Part shown: piece by piece, positions 6,827 to 15,736 of the stretch
How positions within the stretch are numbered: position 1 is the first letter of the stretch
How the letters are laid out: each line of letters opens with the position of its first letter
Program-made: the position numbers and the translations under genes
DNA from: an uncultured Ignavibacteria bacterium
GTDB taxonomy: Bacteria > Bacteroidota > Ignavibacteria > Ignavibacteriales > Melioribacteraceae
Direction: 5' to 3'
DNA length: 22,227 bases
Assembly (NCBI GenBank): GCA_937930275.1
Contig: CALGLM010000493.1
Span: forward strand, 1 to 22,227
The notes under the pieces: generated by a model
The model's database searches: none
The model's input: only the letters and a program-made list of their open reading frames with translations
What the model was told of the DNA's origin: nothing

Positions 6827-8480
6827 GTTTACTTTTAGGAATTCCAAGCTTAGATTCCAGTTCTATTTTGCTTGAGTACTCTTCGAGATAGTGAACATTT
6901 ACTTTATTCCTATTAAATACAAGCCAAGCAAGAGCAATTTTAATATTATCCAAGTCGGTTAAATTAATTGAACTATAGTTAATTTTAGAATTATCGTAAA
7001 AGTCTTCTAATGCTGTTTCAAAATCTTCTTTTTCGTTTAATATAAAGTCTTTTATATAAATTTTACCGTCTAATAATAATATATAATCTTTTTTGCCTGT
7101 GTAATTTGCTTCAATTAATACTTTTGCCCTGTTAATAGGCACACTAATAATAGATGATTTATTTAATTGTTTTAATATTGCATTTACTATATCTCTAAGT
7201 TCGGCAGCTTCTTCGTATTTTTGTTCTTGAGAAAGCTTTTTCATCCGTTCCAATAAACGATTTACCGCACTTTGATTTTGACCTGATAAAAAATCATATA
7301 CATTATCTAATTCTTTTTTGTAAACTTCCTTTATTATTTCAGGCATACAGTTGCCGGAGCATCTGTGAATATCATACAAATAGCACTTTTTGTTTTTAGC
7401 AAATACTTTATCTGAACATTCTCGTAATAAAAAAGCCTTATCAATAATATCAACAAGGTGTTTTGCGGTTTCACGATTGTGATAAGGACCAAAATAATCG
7501 TTTCCGTCAAAATCTATTTGTTGAGTTACCGAAATATCCGGGAATTTATGAGTTAATCTAACTTTTATAAAATAATTTGAACTGTAATTTTTAAGTTGAA
7601 CATTATATTTGGGTAAATACATTTTTATTAATTGTGATTCGGCAAGTAGTGCAGTTAGCTCAGTCGGAGTTTCTTTGTATTCAATTACAGTTGATTTTTT
7701 TATGATTTCTTTAGATTTTTTGGCAGCATTTTCCGAAAGATGATTTGTAACACGTTGTTTTAATGACTTCGATTTGCCAACATATACAGCTTTATCTTTA
7801 CTGTTTTTGAAAATATATACTCCCGGTGAATCCGGCAAATTTACAAAGTCTTTTCCGATTCCTTTTTTTATAATAATATCTTGTTTCTTGTTTTGGGGGA
7901 GGGATTCAAATGCCTTTAATTCAGAGAAAGTTTTTATTAAATAATCTTGATTTAATAATTCTAAAACTTTGATTAGCACTTTTGCGGTTAAAGTTGCGTC
8001 AGAAAGCGCTCTATGTAAATCTTTATGCCTAATCTTTAGATGTTTAGCAACATCACCCAAACTTTTACTTTGAAGAAAAGGAAATAATTTTCTACTTATT
8101 TTAAGAGTGCATAATACAGAATTGTGTGGGAATACTTCAGAAGCACGTTCATACTCAGCTTTAAGAAAGGATAAATCGAAACTACTATTATGTGCAACAA
8201 TAACGCTATCAGATATAAAGTCGTTAATTTTGCTTATCCAAGAAGAAAAATTAGGAGCCGCGAATAAATCTTCATCAGTGATTCCGGTTAGCTTTGTTAT
8301 TGCCGTAGGCAGTTGAGTATCAGGGTTAAAAAATGATTTTAACGTTTCTAAAATTTCTCCGTTAAAAACTTTAACCAAACCAATTTCAATTATACGATTA
8401 GATTTTGAAGCTAACCCTGTAGTTTCAACGTCAAGTACTACAAACGGGATTTTGTTTAATAATAAATTATCTATAGACAC
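6789..8480 (-). CDS. DnaQ-like 3'-5' exonuclease fused to UvrC-like GIY-YIG nuclease
   Basis: The 563-residue protein joins two nuclease modules. Residues 10-175 form a DEDDh exonuclease related to the DNA polymerase III epsilon subunit, with catalytic D17, E19, D102, H156 and D161 all present. Residues 213-300 form the UvrC/Cho-type GIY-YIG domain: GVY at 220-222, YVG at 233-235, R243 and E281. Next come four cysteines (C355, C366, C374, C378) with almost the spacing of the iron-sulfur ligands reported for E. coli UvrC, then a UVR-like helix near 403-436. The RNase H-like and HhH parts of UvrC are missing. Such fusions are known in several phyla and are presumed to act in DNA repair. The start is GTG at 8480; no ATG is available. 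It lies immediately after a hairpin and lacks a clear Shine-Dalgarno. Confidence 0.92.
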   Translation of the reverse strand: MSIDNLLLNKIPFVVLDVETTGLASKSNRIIEIGLVKVFNGEILETLKSFFNPDTQLPTAITKLTGITDEDLFAAPNFSSWISKINDFISDSVIVAHNSSFDLSFLKAEYERASEVFPHNSVLCTLKISRKLFPFLQSKSLGDVAKHLKIRHKDLHRALSDATLTAKVLIKVLELLNQDYLIKTFSELKAFESLPQNKKQDIIIKKGIGKDFVNLPDSPGVYIFKNSKDKAVYVGKSKSLKQRVTNHLSENAAKKSKEIIKKSTVIEYKETPTELTALLAESQLIKMYLPKYNVQLKNYSSNYFIKVRLTHKFPDISVTQQIDFDGNDYFGPYHNRETAKHLVDIIDKAFLLRECSDKVFAKNKKCYLYDIHRCSGNCMPEIIKEVYKKELDNVYDFLSGQNQSAVNRLLERMKKLSQEQKYEEAAELRDIVNAILKQLNKSSIISVPINRAKVLIEANYTGKKDYILLLDGKIYIKDFILNEKEDFETALEDFYDNSKINYSSINLTDLDNIKIALAWLVFNRNKVNVHYLEEYSSKIELESKLGIPKSKLIKKYNNRRTKR

Positions 8481-8520
8481 AGTATTTCTTTTTATTATTC
8501 TAAATATAAAGAAAAATACT
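8481..8520 (-). promoter_or_regulatory. Hairpin abutting the GTG start of the fusion nuclease
   Basis: On the minus strand, the arms at 8520-8508 and 8493-8481 can form a 13-position stem (11 Watson-Crick pairs, one G-U, one C-A mismatch) around a 14-base loop. The 3' arm ends directly before the GTG codon. It also lies in the gap after batE, but there is no U-tract after it. It could reduce transcription past batE or hide the ribosome binding region of the nuclease. Confidence 0.4.
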
Positions 8521-8526
8521 AATTTA

Positions 8527-9291
8527 TTAAATAGACTTATAATTATTATTATTTAGCCAACCAACTTTACCGTCTTTAAGTTTAATTTTTGTCCAATTTT
8601 CAACTTTATCTTCAATTTTAAATTTAATTCCTTCGTGAATTATAAATGCATCATTAGAGTCGTAATCTGGAGATACCTTAACATTCGCAGAAGTTTCAAT
8701 CAATATTCCAAATTCGTTTGAAGTTTCGTCATTCAATCTTACTAAAAATAATGTAAAAACAAATACTAAAAAAATTAAATTGAAAATACCCAAAAAGAAA
8801 AGAGATTTTTGATATTCACTGTTTCTAAAATAGTAGTAAAAACCTATTGTTGATAAAAATAATATAAAAGTTAAAATAAATATAAACGCCCAACCATTAA
8901 CAGTAAATAACATAACTAATGAATCCCACCACTCAATTAAAAATAGTTTTGGAAGCACTTCAATTTTATCTGCAGTATGAGCATTAGCTACACTAAGGTT
9001 ATGTTTTATATCATCATCACCGGGTGCTAATTTTAAAGCTTTTTCATAATTTAAAATTGCATATCCCATTCTGCCCATTCTATAATAAGTGTTTCCGATA
9101 TTATAATATAATTCGGAACTAACCAATCCTTGATGTAAGACAGATGAATAACTTTCTAAAGCTGCTTCAAAATTCTGATTTTTATATTCTTTATTAGCTT
9201 TAGCAATTATACTTTTCGGGTCTAAATCTTTAGAGAATGCCGAATTAAATAGCATAATAAAAACGATTAAAATTTTAGTAATTTTTATCAT
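8527..9291 (-). CDS. batE: BatE: TPR and SH3-like membrane protein of the Bat operon
   Basis: The 254-residue protein starts with a signal sequence (to about residue 20) and TPR repeats at about 25-110, including YNIGNTYYRMGRMGYAILNYEKAL. Two membrane segments follow (about 133-152 and 161-185). A C-terminal SH3-like domain ends in WTKIKLKDGKVGWLNNN. This order is typical of BatE. Its ATG shares a base with the batD stop (TAATG) and has AGAGG just upstream, so it is coupled to batD. Bat proteins are thought to form envelope complexes linked to stress or oxygen tolerance, though their molecular role is unsettled. It is the last gene of the operon; a hairpin follows. Confidence 0.9.
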   Translation of the reverse strand: MIKITKILIVFIMLFNSAFSKDLDPKSIIAKANKEYKNQNFEAALESYSSVLHQGLVSSELYYNIGNTYYRMGRMGYAILNYEKALKLAPGDDDIKHNLSVANAHTADKIEVLPKLFLIEWWDSLVMLFTVNGWAFIFILTFILFLSTIGFYYYFRNSEYQKSLFFLGIFNLIFLVFVFTLFLVRLNDETSNEFGILIETSANVKVSPDYDSNDAFIIHEGIKFKIEDKVENWTKIKLKDGKVGWLNNNNYKSI

Positions 9292-11129
9292 TATTTCCTC
9301 TTCTTACCGGATAAAAATTCATCTAACTCAATTATTAATAAAACGGTAGATTCATAAAAATCGTTAGCCGATTCATGATTTATTCCTTGAGGTGCAAAAC
9401 GAACAAATTCACATTTCTCAGTAAGAGTTTTTACCTTAATAATTAATTCTTCAGGAATATTTTTAGAAATTAATTTTTCGTTAACGTTATCAATTGTCAA
9501 TTCAGCTTTAGAGATGCTTAATTTATCTTCCAAATAACCGAATACTGCAGTATAAATATTTTCGTAAAAAGCATTTAAGTTGTTTGCATCTAATAATTCT
9601 TTAGCAGATTTCAATCTTTTACGAGCGAATTTTTCTGCTTTACGGAATTTTGATATTGATATATTTGCGTTGAGATGTTCTTTTTCTTTAATTATTCGTA
9701 ATGAAATAAATAAACCTATAATAGGTACAATAATAAATAACCAAAACCATTTGGTTAATAACGAAAAATCGTTAATATGATAAAGGTCAAAATCTTCGGT
9801 TTTAATATATCTAATATCTTCATTTAATAACTGAATATCTTCTTTATCAAAGTTATTATCGGAGCCGGCCAGTCCACTACCACGTTTTACGGTTATTTCA
9901 AATGATTGAGTAGTTATAGTCTCATATTTTTTACTGTCAGGATTAAAATATGAAAATTCAATCGGTTTTATTGTATGTTTTCCGGAAATACGCGGAACAA
10001 TTAAATATTCAATTGTTTTAGTTCCGTTTACTTTACCTATTCTATTTATATTTTCAGTAACTTTTGGTTCATATTTATCGAAACCGGTAGGTAAATTAAT
10101 TTGAGGAATTTCGGCAAGTTTAATATTACCTGTACCTGAAATTACAAATTTAAGTGTAAATGGTTCATTTTGAGTGACGAGATTTTTATCAATAGATGCA
10201 TTCAGCGAAAAGTTACCGACTGCACCATTAAACGAATTAGGTATATTTTGTTGGGGGAGAGGCAAAACATTAATTTTAATGGTATTACTTTTAATTAAAA
10301 CTTCTTTTGTTTCAGTTCTTCCGAAAAAAGGATCATCAAAAAAATCATCAAATATGTCCCTATTATTCTTCTTTTTTCGATAAACAACAGACATCTTTAA
10401 TTCAAAAGGGGACACAGTTAATTGACCGTTTTGAGTAGGGAAAAGAGCTGCTTTTTTTATTACTGCCGATTTATAACGTTCACCGTTATGCATTTCATCA
10501 GAAAGTGAAATATTATTAGGTAAATCTAATTCTTCGGTCCAAAATCCGTTGAATTGCGGTAATTTCGAAATTTGAGGTGATGAGATATTAATACGAGTAA
10601 ATAATTTATAAGTAACAGTAACTTGTTCTCCTTTATAGACGGTATTTTTGTCAGGTATTGCAAGAATAAATAAGCTTTTGCTAATATCTTCGTCACTTCC
10701 GTCATTGGAACTTCCGCCACGTTTTTGAGATTGGCCTTTAATAACTTCAATGCTTAAATCATTACTTGTATAAGTTTTACCAGCTTGAGTAATTTGTGCC
10801 GAACCGATTTTAAATTTCCCGATACTTGTCGGCATAAGAATATATGTAAAAGAAAAAGCAGCTGACATTTTACCGTTAATAACCTGAATACTGCTGGATT
10901 GGGACGGACCATTCAAAATTCTAAATCCGTTAAATGTCGGAGCTTTAAAGTTTGAAATATTAGAATTATCAACACCTTGCAAACTAAAGGTGACTTGAAA
11001 TCTTTCGTTTTCGCCTATTTTCGTATAATCGGTTGATGCCGTGAATGATTGGGCGTTTGTTTTTGTAATAAAATAAAATAAACTTATAATTAGTATTTTA
11101 AAAAAACTAAAGGTATTACTTTTAAGCAT
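9291..11129 (-). CDS. batD: BatD: large membrane-anchored protein of the Bat operon
   Basis: The product is 612 residues when read from the ATG at 11129. A longer frame starts at GTG 11156, but the ATG has GGGGA close upstream and yields a clean signal peptide ending in TNAQ, so I chose it. The periplasmic part consists of repeated Ig-like beta modules, as in BatD/oxygen-tolerance proteins (DUF3999/BatD type). One membrane segment lies near the C-terminal third (WFWLFIIVPIIGLF), followed by a cytoplasmic helical domain. It sits between batC and batE in the usual order, 10 bases after the batC stop, and its own stop overlaps batE. It probably presents partners of the BatA/BatB VWA proteins at the inner membrane. 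Confidence 0.9.
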   Translation of the reverse strand: MLKSNTFSFFKILIISLFYFITKTNAQSFTASTDYTKIGENERFQVTFSLQGVDNSNISNFKAPTFNGFRILNGPSQSSSIQVINGKMSAAFSFTYILMPTSIGKFKIGSAQITQAGKTYTSNDLSIEVIKGQSQKRGGSSNDGSDEDISKSLFILAIPDKNTVYKGEQVTVTYKLFTRINISSPQISKLPQFNGFWTEELDLPNNISLSDEMHNGERYKSAVIKKAALFPTQNGQLTVSPFELKMSVVYRKKKNNRDIFDDFFDDPFFGRTETKEVLIKSNTIKINVLPLPQQNIPNSFNGAVGNFSLNASIDKNLVTQNEPFTLKFVISGTGNIKLAEIPQINLPTGFDKYEPKVTENINRIGKVNGTKTIEYLIVPRISGKHTIKPIEFSYFNPDSKKYETITTQSFEITVKRGSGLAGSDNNFDKEDIQLLNEDIRYIKTEDFDLYHINDFSLLTKWFWLFIIVPIIGLFISLRIIKEKEHLNANISISKFRKAEKFARKRLKSAKELLDANNLNAFYENIYTAVFGYLEDKLSISKAELTIDNVNEKLISKNIPEELIIKVKTLTEKCEFVRFAPQGINHESANDFYESTVLLIIELDEFLSGKKRK

Positions 11130-11139
11130 AAGTTCCCCG

Positions 11140-11880
11140 TTACCAATCTTTTTCACGCGAGTAGCCGCGCATTTTCATTTTTCTAATCTTCTTTTGTAGG
11201 TCAGATTCATTGTTTTTCATAGCTTCAAGCATTTGTTTTGCTTGTTCTTTACTCATTTGTTCTTTTTGATCTTTCGGTTGTTGCTGTTTGTTTTGCTCTT
11301 TATCTTTGTTTTTATCGTCTTTATTATCTTTGTTATCCTTATTATCCTTGTTGTCTTTGTTATCTTTATTGTCTTTATTATCTTTATTTTGATCTTTGTT
11401 CTTGTTGTCTTTATTTTGATCTTTATTTTTTTGCTGCTGTTGCTGTTGTTTCATTGCAAGTGCATATGATAAATTATATTTAGCTTCCAAATCGTTTGGA
11501 TTTAACTTTAAGGAAGATTTATAAGAATTTATCGCCTCATCAAATTTATTTTCTTTTAAGTAGCTATTACCTAAATTGTAATAAGTTTTAGCCTTAACTT
11601 CTTTATCTGTTGTTAGGTTAAGTGCCTTATGGAATGATTTTCTCGAATCTTCGTATCTTTCTTGCTTGTATAACGAGTTACCTAAGTTAAAATGATTTTC
11701 GTATCTCGATTTATCTTTTTCGATACTTTTCTTAAAGTTTATCTCGCTATCATTATACTTCTTTTCTTCGTATAAATCCACACCCGAATTATTAAAACTT
11801 CGTGCGGATTGTGAAAGAATCACCGAGCAATTTGAGAGAATAAAAATAATTACTGTTATACTAAAAAATCTTTTTTTCAT
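11140..11880 (-). CDS. batC: BatC: TPR protein with Asn/Lys/Asp-rich low-complexity linker
   Basis: The 246-residue protein has an N-terminal signal sequence (about residues 1-24) and about three TPR repeats at 28-145, including ENHFNLGNSLYKQ and YYNLGNSYLKENKFDEA. A low-complexity stretch of Q, N, K and D (about 145-205) follows, then a short charged helical end. TPR plus a hydrophilic tail is the normal form of BatC. A possible lipobox-like Cys (C19 in LSNC) has an unusual Asn at -1, so type I export is more likely. The start overlaps the batB stop by four bases (ATGA). TPR repeats suggest that it bridges the VWA proteins and other Bat partners on the periplasmic side. Confidence 0.9.
   Translation of the reverse strand: MKKRFFSITVIIFILSNCSVILSQSARSFNNSGVDLYEEKKYNDSEINFKKSIEKDKSRYENHFNLGNSLYKQERYEDSRKSFHKALNLTTDKEVKAKTYYNLGNSYLKENKFDEAINSYKSSLKLNPNDLEAKYNLSYALAMKQQQQQQKNKDQNKDNKNKDQNKDNKDNKDNKDNKDNKDNKDNKDDKNKDKEQNKQQQPKDQKEQMSKEQAKQMLEAMKNNESDLQKKIRKMKMRGYSREKDW
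11266..11448 (-). repeat. In-frame low-complexity repeat in batC
   Basis: This stretch encodes residues 145-205 of BatC. Its core (11311-11385) is a run of the three-residue unit D-N-K written with variable codons (GAT/GAC, AAT/AAC, AAG/AAA), so the 9-base unit is imperfect. Flanking parts carry NKDQ units and poly-Gln. Every unit is a multiple of three bases, so copy-number changes would keep the frame. This also creates misleading open frames on the opposite strand. Confidence 0.85.
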
Positions 11881-12899
11881 TGTTTTTTCTCAAATAATTT
11901 TTCGACGAATTTGCTTTTTGAATTTGTCATTAATCCTTCTATTAATAAAATTAATAGGGCAGGAATTAACAAATAGAAATATTTATCTTCGTAATCAATT
12001 ACTTTTGTCATTCCGAATTCAGTTTTTTCGATTTTTGAAAGCTCGCCGTAAATTTGTTCCAAATCATCTCTTCCGGATGATCCTAAAAAATATTTCCCGT
12101 TACCTTTATTAGCAATCTCTCTCAACAAATCTTCGTTGAGTTTAGTAATTACAATATTGCCGTCTTTATCTCTTTTAAAGTCATTAGAGTTAGAAACCGG
12201 TATGGGTGAGCCGGAAGGGGAGCCGAGACCAATAGTAAAAACTTTAACGTTGTTTTTATTTGCTTCCTCTAACGCTGCATCAATATCGCCTTCATGATCT
12301 TCACCGTCTGTAATTACTATAATAGCTTTTTGGGTTTTTGCTTCATATTTAAATGATGTTAAAGCCATTTTTATTGCATCTGCAATTGCAGTACCTTGTT
12401 GAGGTACGCTATTTTCGTCAACTGCATTTAAAAACAAGTTTGCGGCAGAGTAATCTGTTGTAAGCGGAAATTGAACATAAGGCTGACCGCTGAAAATAAT
12501 CAAACCTATTCTATCACCTTTCAGCTGCTGAATAAGTCTATATATGTCAAATTTAGCTTTATCAAGTCTGTTTGGTTTTATATCTTCTGCTTTCATGCTT
12601 TTGCTAACATCTAACAGAATGAAAACATCAATTCCGGTTTGCCTTACTTCGGTTAGTTTATCACCTATTTGAGGGGAAGCAAGCGCTAAAGCAATTAAGA
12701 TGAAGGAAATAAAGTATAAAGAAAACTTTATTATAGTTTTAGTTCCGCTAAATTTTGAATAAACGACTGAATGTAATGCCGAATTTGCAAAAACGGACAT
12801 TTTTTGTTTTGATAATTTATAAAAATACCAAAATAATAATATTATTATTGGTGATAAATAAACTATTAATAAATACTCGCTATGACCAAATCTAAACAT
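11877..12899 (-). CDS. batB: BatB: VWA-domain membrane protein of the Bat operon
   Basis: The 340-residue protein has two N-terminal membrane segments (about residues 8-28 and 57-75), a von Willebrand factor A domain (about 90-290) and a C-terminal membrane segment (LLIPALLILLIEGLM). The metal-ion-dependent adhesion site is intact: D97, S99 and S101 in DVSKS, with TDGEDHEGD as the later acidic motif. The domain should therefore bind Mg2+ and a partner protein. It starts 12 bases after the batA stop and overlaps batC by four bases. BatA and BatB are paralogues and are presumed to interact at the inner membrane. Confidence 0.92.
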   Translation of the reverse strand: MFRFGHSEYLLIVYLSPIIILLFWYFYKLSKQKMSVFANSALHSVVYSKFSGTKTIIKFSLYFISFILIALALASPQIGDKLTEVRQTGIDVFILLDVSKSMKAEDIKPNRLDKAKFDIYRLIQQLKGDRIGLIIFSGQPYVQFPLTTDYSAANLFLNAVDENSVPQQGTAIADAIKMALTSFKYEAKTQKAIIVITDGEDHEGDIDAALEEANKNNVKVFTIGLGSPSGSPIPVSNSNDFKRDKDGNIVITKLNEDLLREIANKGNGKYFLGSSGRDDLEQIYGELSKIEKTEFGMTKVIDYEDKYFYLLIPALLILLIEGLMTNSKSKFVEKLFEKKQ

Positions 12900-12911
12900 A
12901 TTTTCGCTAAA

Positions 12912-13910
12912 TTAATTTGGTAATTTTTTATAAAAACTGTTATTTAATACAAATTCAGAAAATAATAATAATAAAGATAAAATTAACCATATATGAAATC
13001 TTTCGGAAGCATTTCTATATGAAGTAACCTCAATTTTTGTTTTTTCAAGTTTATCAATTTCTTTATAGATTTCTGACAATTTACTATTATTTGTTGCTCT
13101 AAAATATTTTCCTTTGGTTAAATCAGAAACTTGACGCAATAAGTTTTCATCTATTTCAACCGGCACCATTTGATATCTTATTCCAAATGGTGTTTGAAAG
13201 GGATACGGAGCTTGTCCTAAAGTACCAACGCCAATAGTATATATTCTAATTCCAAATGTTGCTGCAATTTTTGCCGCAGTTAAAGGGTCAATTTGTCCGG
13301 CGTTATTAACCCCGTCTGTTAAAAGAATTATTACTTTGCTTTTTACTTTACTATCTTTTAACCTATTAACGCCGTTTGCAATTGCATTACCTATTGCAGT
13401 ACCGTCTTCAAGCATTCCGCTTTTAATTTCTTTAAGCAAATTTCTTAATACTGAATAATCAATAGTAAGGGGGCATTGAGTAAAACTTTCTCCCGAAAAG
13501 ACAACTAATCCAATTTTATCACCTGTTCTACCTTCAATAAACTCATCAGTAACTTTTTTTGCTGCTTCTAATCTATTAGGTTTAAAGTCTTCTGCTAACA
13601 TACTGCTACTAATATCTAAAACCATAGCAATATCTATACCTTCGGTATAAATATCTTCACCGGCAGTAAACGACTGAGGACGTGCCAATGCTATAATAAT
13701 GGCGGCTACTGCTAATGATCTTAACAACTCAGGTATAAACCAAGTCTTTTCCTTAAAGTTTTTTGGCACTCTTCCGATAATGGTCAGCGATGAATAATTA
13801 ACCGCCGGCATTTTCTTTTTTATTTTGGTTGTTTTATAATAAAAATATACCGGTACAAGAACCAAGAACAATAAGAGATAAGGGTAAGCGAAAGTTAAAT
13901 TATCAAACAT
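12912..13910 (-). CDS. batA: BatA: VWA-domain membrane protein of the Bat operon
   Basis: The product is 332 residues from the ATG at 13910. A GTG four codons earlier (13922) keeps the frame, but the ATG is preceded by GTGAGG at good spacing and gives the standard start of a BatA protein, so I prefer it. There are two N-terminal membrane segments, a VWA domain (about 88-280) and a C-terminal membrane segment. The MIDAS is intact: D99, S101 and S103 in DISSS, plus TDGVNN. The ATG overlaps the end of the upstream BatD-like gene by 8 bases. It is the partner and paralogue of BatB. Confidence 0.92.
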   Translation of the reverse strand: MFDNLTFAYPYLLLFLVLVPVYFYYKTTKIKKKMPAVNYSSLTIIGRVPKNFKEKTWFIPELLRSLAVAAIIIALARPQSFTAGEDIYTEGIDIAMVLDISSSMLAEDFKPNRLEAAKKVTDEFIEGRTGDKIGLVVFSGESFTQCPLTIDYSVLRNLLKEIKSGMLEDGTAIGNAIANGVNRLKDSKVKSKVIILLTDGVNNAGQIDPLTAAKIAATFGIRIYTIGVGTLGQAPYPFQTPFGIRYQMVPVEIDENLLRQVSDLTKGKYFRATNNSKLSEIYKEIDKLEKTKIEVTSYRNASERFHIWLILSLLLLFSEFVLNNSFYKKLPN

Positions 13911-14865
13911 TTTTAACCTCACCTTCAGATATCTCGTCTATTTTAATGGGGCGAAAAGAGTTAAAATCATCCACTAATGTATTTGCCTGAACAAACATTT
14001 TTTCATTAATAATAGGCATCGGTGAAAATTTTGCAAATTTAACCATATCTGCGTTTTCAAAAAATTCTTTTAAATTATCTAAAATACTAACGGGAGAATT
14101 TATTTTTTGTAAGTTCTCGATAATTTCTTCGGATGTTTTTTCTAATGCATTAAAGTTAAATTCATCTTCCAAATATTTTCTGACTATGTAAGTGATTTCG
14201 GTATGATACTGTTTTATTTCGCCTTTTTGCCATAACTTTTGTTCCTCTAAGTATTTTAAAGCGTTTTTTGCTATTTCGTAAGGAGGAATTCTTTTTTCAA
14301 CAATAATGCCTTGCTTTAATAATTGCTTTTTCCTGTAGTAACTATACCCAAGATATATAGCTGATAATATTAGAATAATAATTAAAGTTACAATAAAAAC
14401 AAATAACCAGTTAATGCCTATTTTAATGGGTGCTTTAATATCTGAAATATCTTTTTTATTATCAACTTGCATAGTTGTAACATTTACGCTTAAGCTATCG
14501 GTATAATATGCTTTTATATTATTTGCTTTATCAATTAACTCAATTTTTAATGGTTTAATCTTAATACTGCCGCTATCATATTTAGATATAGTAAAAGTAT
14601 ATTTTGAAAGAACTCCGGCTGGTATCTCTTTCGGTTCGGTTTTACTAAGCTTAATAAACTCGGCATCTTTCAAACTATCTTTCAGGTTAGGTAAAACAAT
14701 TTTATAATCTTTTGGATGTTTAATAGCAAGATTAAGAGAAATATAATCACCGACATAATATTTAGTTGAATCGGAGTATAACTTAACTTCAACACTTTGA
14801 GCTAAAAGAAAGGAGTTAGTTAATACAAGAAATAAAAAAATAAAATATTTTAATCTGTTTACCAT
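13903..14865 (-). CDS. BatD-like/DUF4381-like membrane protein of the Bat operon
   Basis: The 320-residue protein has a signal sequence ending near LLAQS (about 22). A periplasmic beta-rich part (25-145) contains a GDYISLNLAI strand pattern like one module of BatD. One membrane segment follows (about 153-174), then a helical cytoplasmic domain that includes GEIKQYHTEITYIVRKYLE, a pattern shared with the C-terminal part of BatD and DUF4381 proteins. It lies exactly where Bacteroidota bat operons carry such a gene, between DUF58 and batA. The ATG overlaps the DUF58 stop by seven bases. I infer that it is a short BatD relative anchoring the DUF58/MoxR side of the complex. Confidence 0.75.
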   Translation of the reverse strand: MVNRLKYFIFLFLVLTNSFLLAQSVEVKLYSDSTKYYVGDYISLNLAIKHPKDYKIVLPNLKDSLKDAEFIKLSKTEPKEIPAGVLSKYTFTISKYDSGSIKIKPLKIELIDKANNIKAYYTDSLSVNVTTMQVDNKKDISDIKAPIKIGINWLFVFIVTLIIILILSAIYLGYSYYRKKQLLKQGIIVEKRIPPYEIAKNALKYLEEQKLWQKGEIKQYHTEITYIVRKYLEDEFNFNALEKTSEEIIENLQKINSPVSILDNLKEFFENADMVKFAKFSPMPIINEKMFVQANTLVDDFNSFRPIKIDEISEGEVKNV

Positions 14866-15731
14866 CTTTTTTCTCTAAGCTTAAAAAATTCAATTAATGA
14901 TTTTAAATAATCTTCTTTATTGATGTAAACGGAGTCAATTCCGCTTGTTTTGAATAATTGTTTAAGTTTAAATTCTTGCTCTTGAATATTTGCATGAACT
15001 TGTGCTTGAACTTTTTTATCTGAAGTATCAAGCAACCTAATATTACCCGTTTCGTTATCCATAAAACTAACAAGTCCGATAGGGGGGATGTCCAATTCTC
15101 TTTTATCTTTAAGGATTAGAGAAACTAAATCGTGTTTTTTTGAAACTATTTTTAATATTTTTTCGTAACCTACATCAATAAAATCTGATATTAAAAACAC
15201 AATGGCTCGTTTTTTAACAGTACTATTAAAAAACTCCAATGCCGTTTTTATACTTGTTTTACTACCCTGAGCTTCAAATGATAAAACCTCACGAATAATA
15301 CGCAATACGTGGCTTTTTCCTTTACGAGGGGGAACAAATTTTTCAATAGTATCCGAAAACAAAATTAAGCCGACTTTATCGTTATTTTTTAAAGCCGAAA
15401 ATGCAAGTATTGCACTTATTTCGGTAGCTATTTGTTGTTTAGTTTTTCTTCCGCTTCCAAACTTTTGAGAACCGCTTAAATCAACCAATAAGATTAATGT
15501 TAATTCGCGCTCTTCTTCAAAAACTTTAATATATGGATGACCAAGCCTTGCGGTAACATTCCAATCTATACTTCTAATGTCATCGCCAATCTGGTACTCA
15601 CGAACTTCGCTAAACTCCATACCTCTTCCTTTAAATACCGAATGGTATTCTCCGGAAAAAACTTCGTTTACAACGCCTCGAGTTTTTATCTCAATCTGCC
15701 TAACTTGTTTTATTATCTCTTTTGTAAGCAT
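14859..15731 (-). CDS. DUF58 domain protein with VWA-like fold, MoxR partner
   Basis: The 290-residue soluble protein has the DUF58 signature GRGMEFSEVREYQIGDDIRSIDW (35-57), then TARLGHPYIKVFEEER. A VWA-like core follows with DLSGS at 84-88, a degenerate MIDAS. Length and order are normal for DUF58 proteins that follow moxR. The gene starts five bases after the moxR stop and overlaps the next gene by seven. DUF58 proteins are taken to be adaptors between MoxR ATPases and the membrane VWA proteins; direct evidence is limited. Confidence 0.92.
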   Translation of the reverse strand: MLTKEIIKQVRQIEIKTRGVVNEVFSGEYHSVFKGRGMEFSEVREYQIGDDIRSIDWNVTARLGHPYIKVFEEERELTLILLVDLSGSQKFGSGRKTKQQIATEISAILAFSALKNNDKVGLILFSDTIEKFVPPRKGKSHVLRIIREVLSFEAQGSKTSIKTALEFFNSTVKKRAIVFLISDFIDVGYEKILKIVSKKHDLVSLILKDKRELDIPPIGLVSFMDNETGNIRLLDTSDKKVQAQVHANIQEQEFKLKQLFKTSGIDSVYINKEDYLKSLIEFFKLREKRW

Positions 15732-15736
15732 CTTTA

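Noticed and set aside
11130..11156. Earlier GTG start for batD, overlapping batC by 17 bases
   Set aside because: The ATG at 11129 has GGGGA close upstream and a standard signal peptide; the extra nine residues would only add a charged leader.
11290..11440. Possible CRISPR-like or tandem-repeat array
   Set aside because: The units are short, without unique spacers, and encode a continuous low-complexity linker in BatC.
11233..11483. Two overlapping plus-strand frames of about 80 residues opposite batC
   Set aside because: They are the antisense of the low-complexity Asn/Lys/Asp linker. Their Phe/Leu/Ile/Val- or Cys/Tyr-rich translations are composition artefacts.
13911..13922. GTG start four codons upstream for batA
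   Set aside because: Its GTG lies within the GGTGAGG that best serves as the Shine-Dalgarno of the ATG at 13910.
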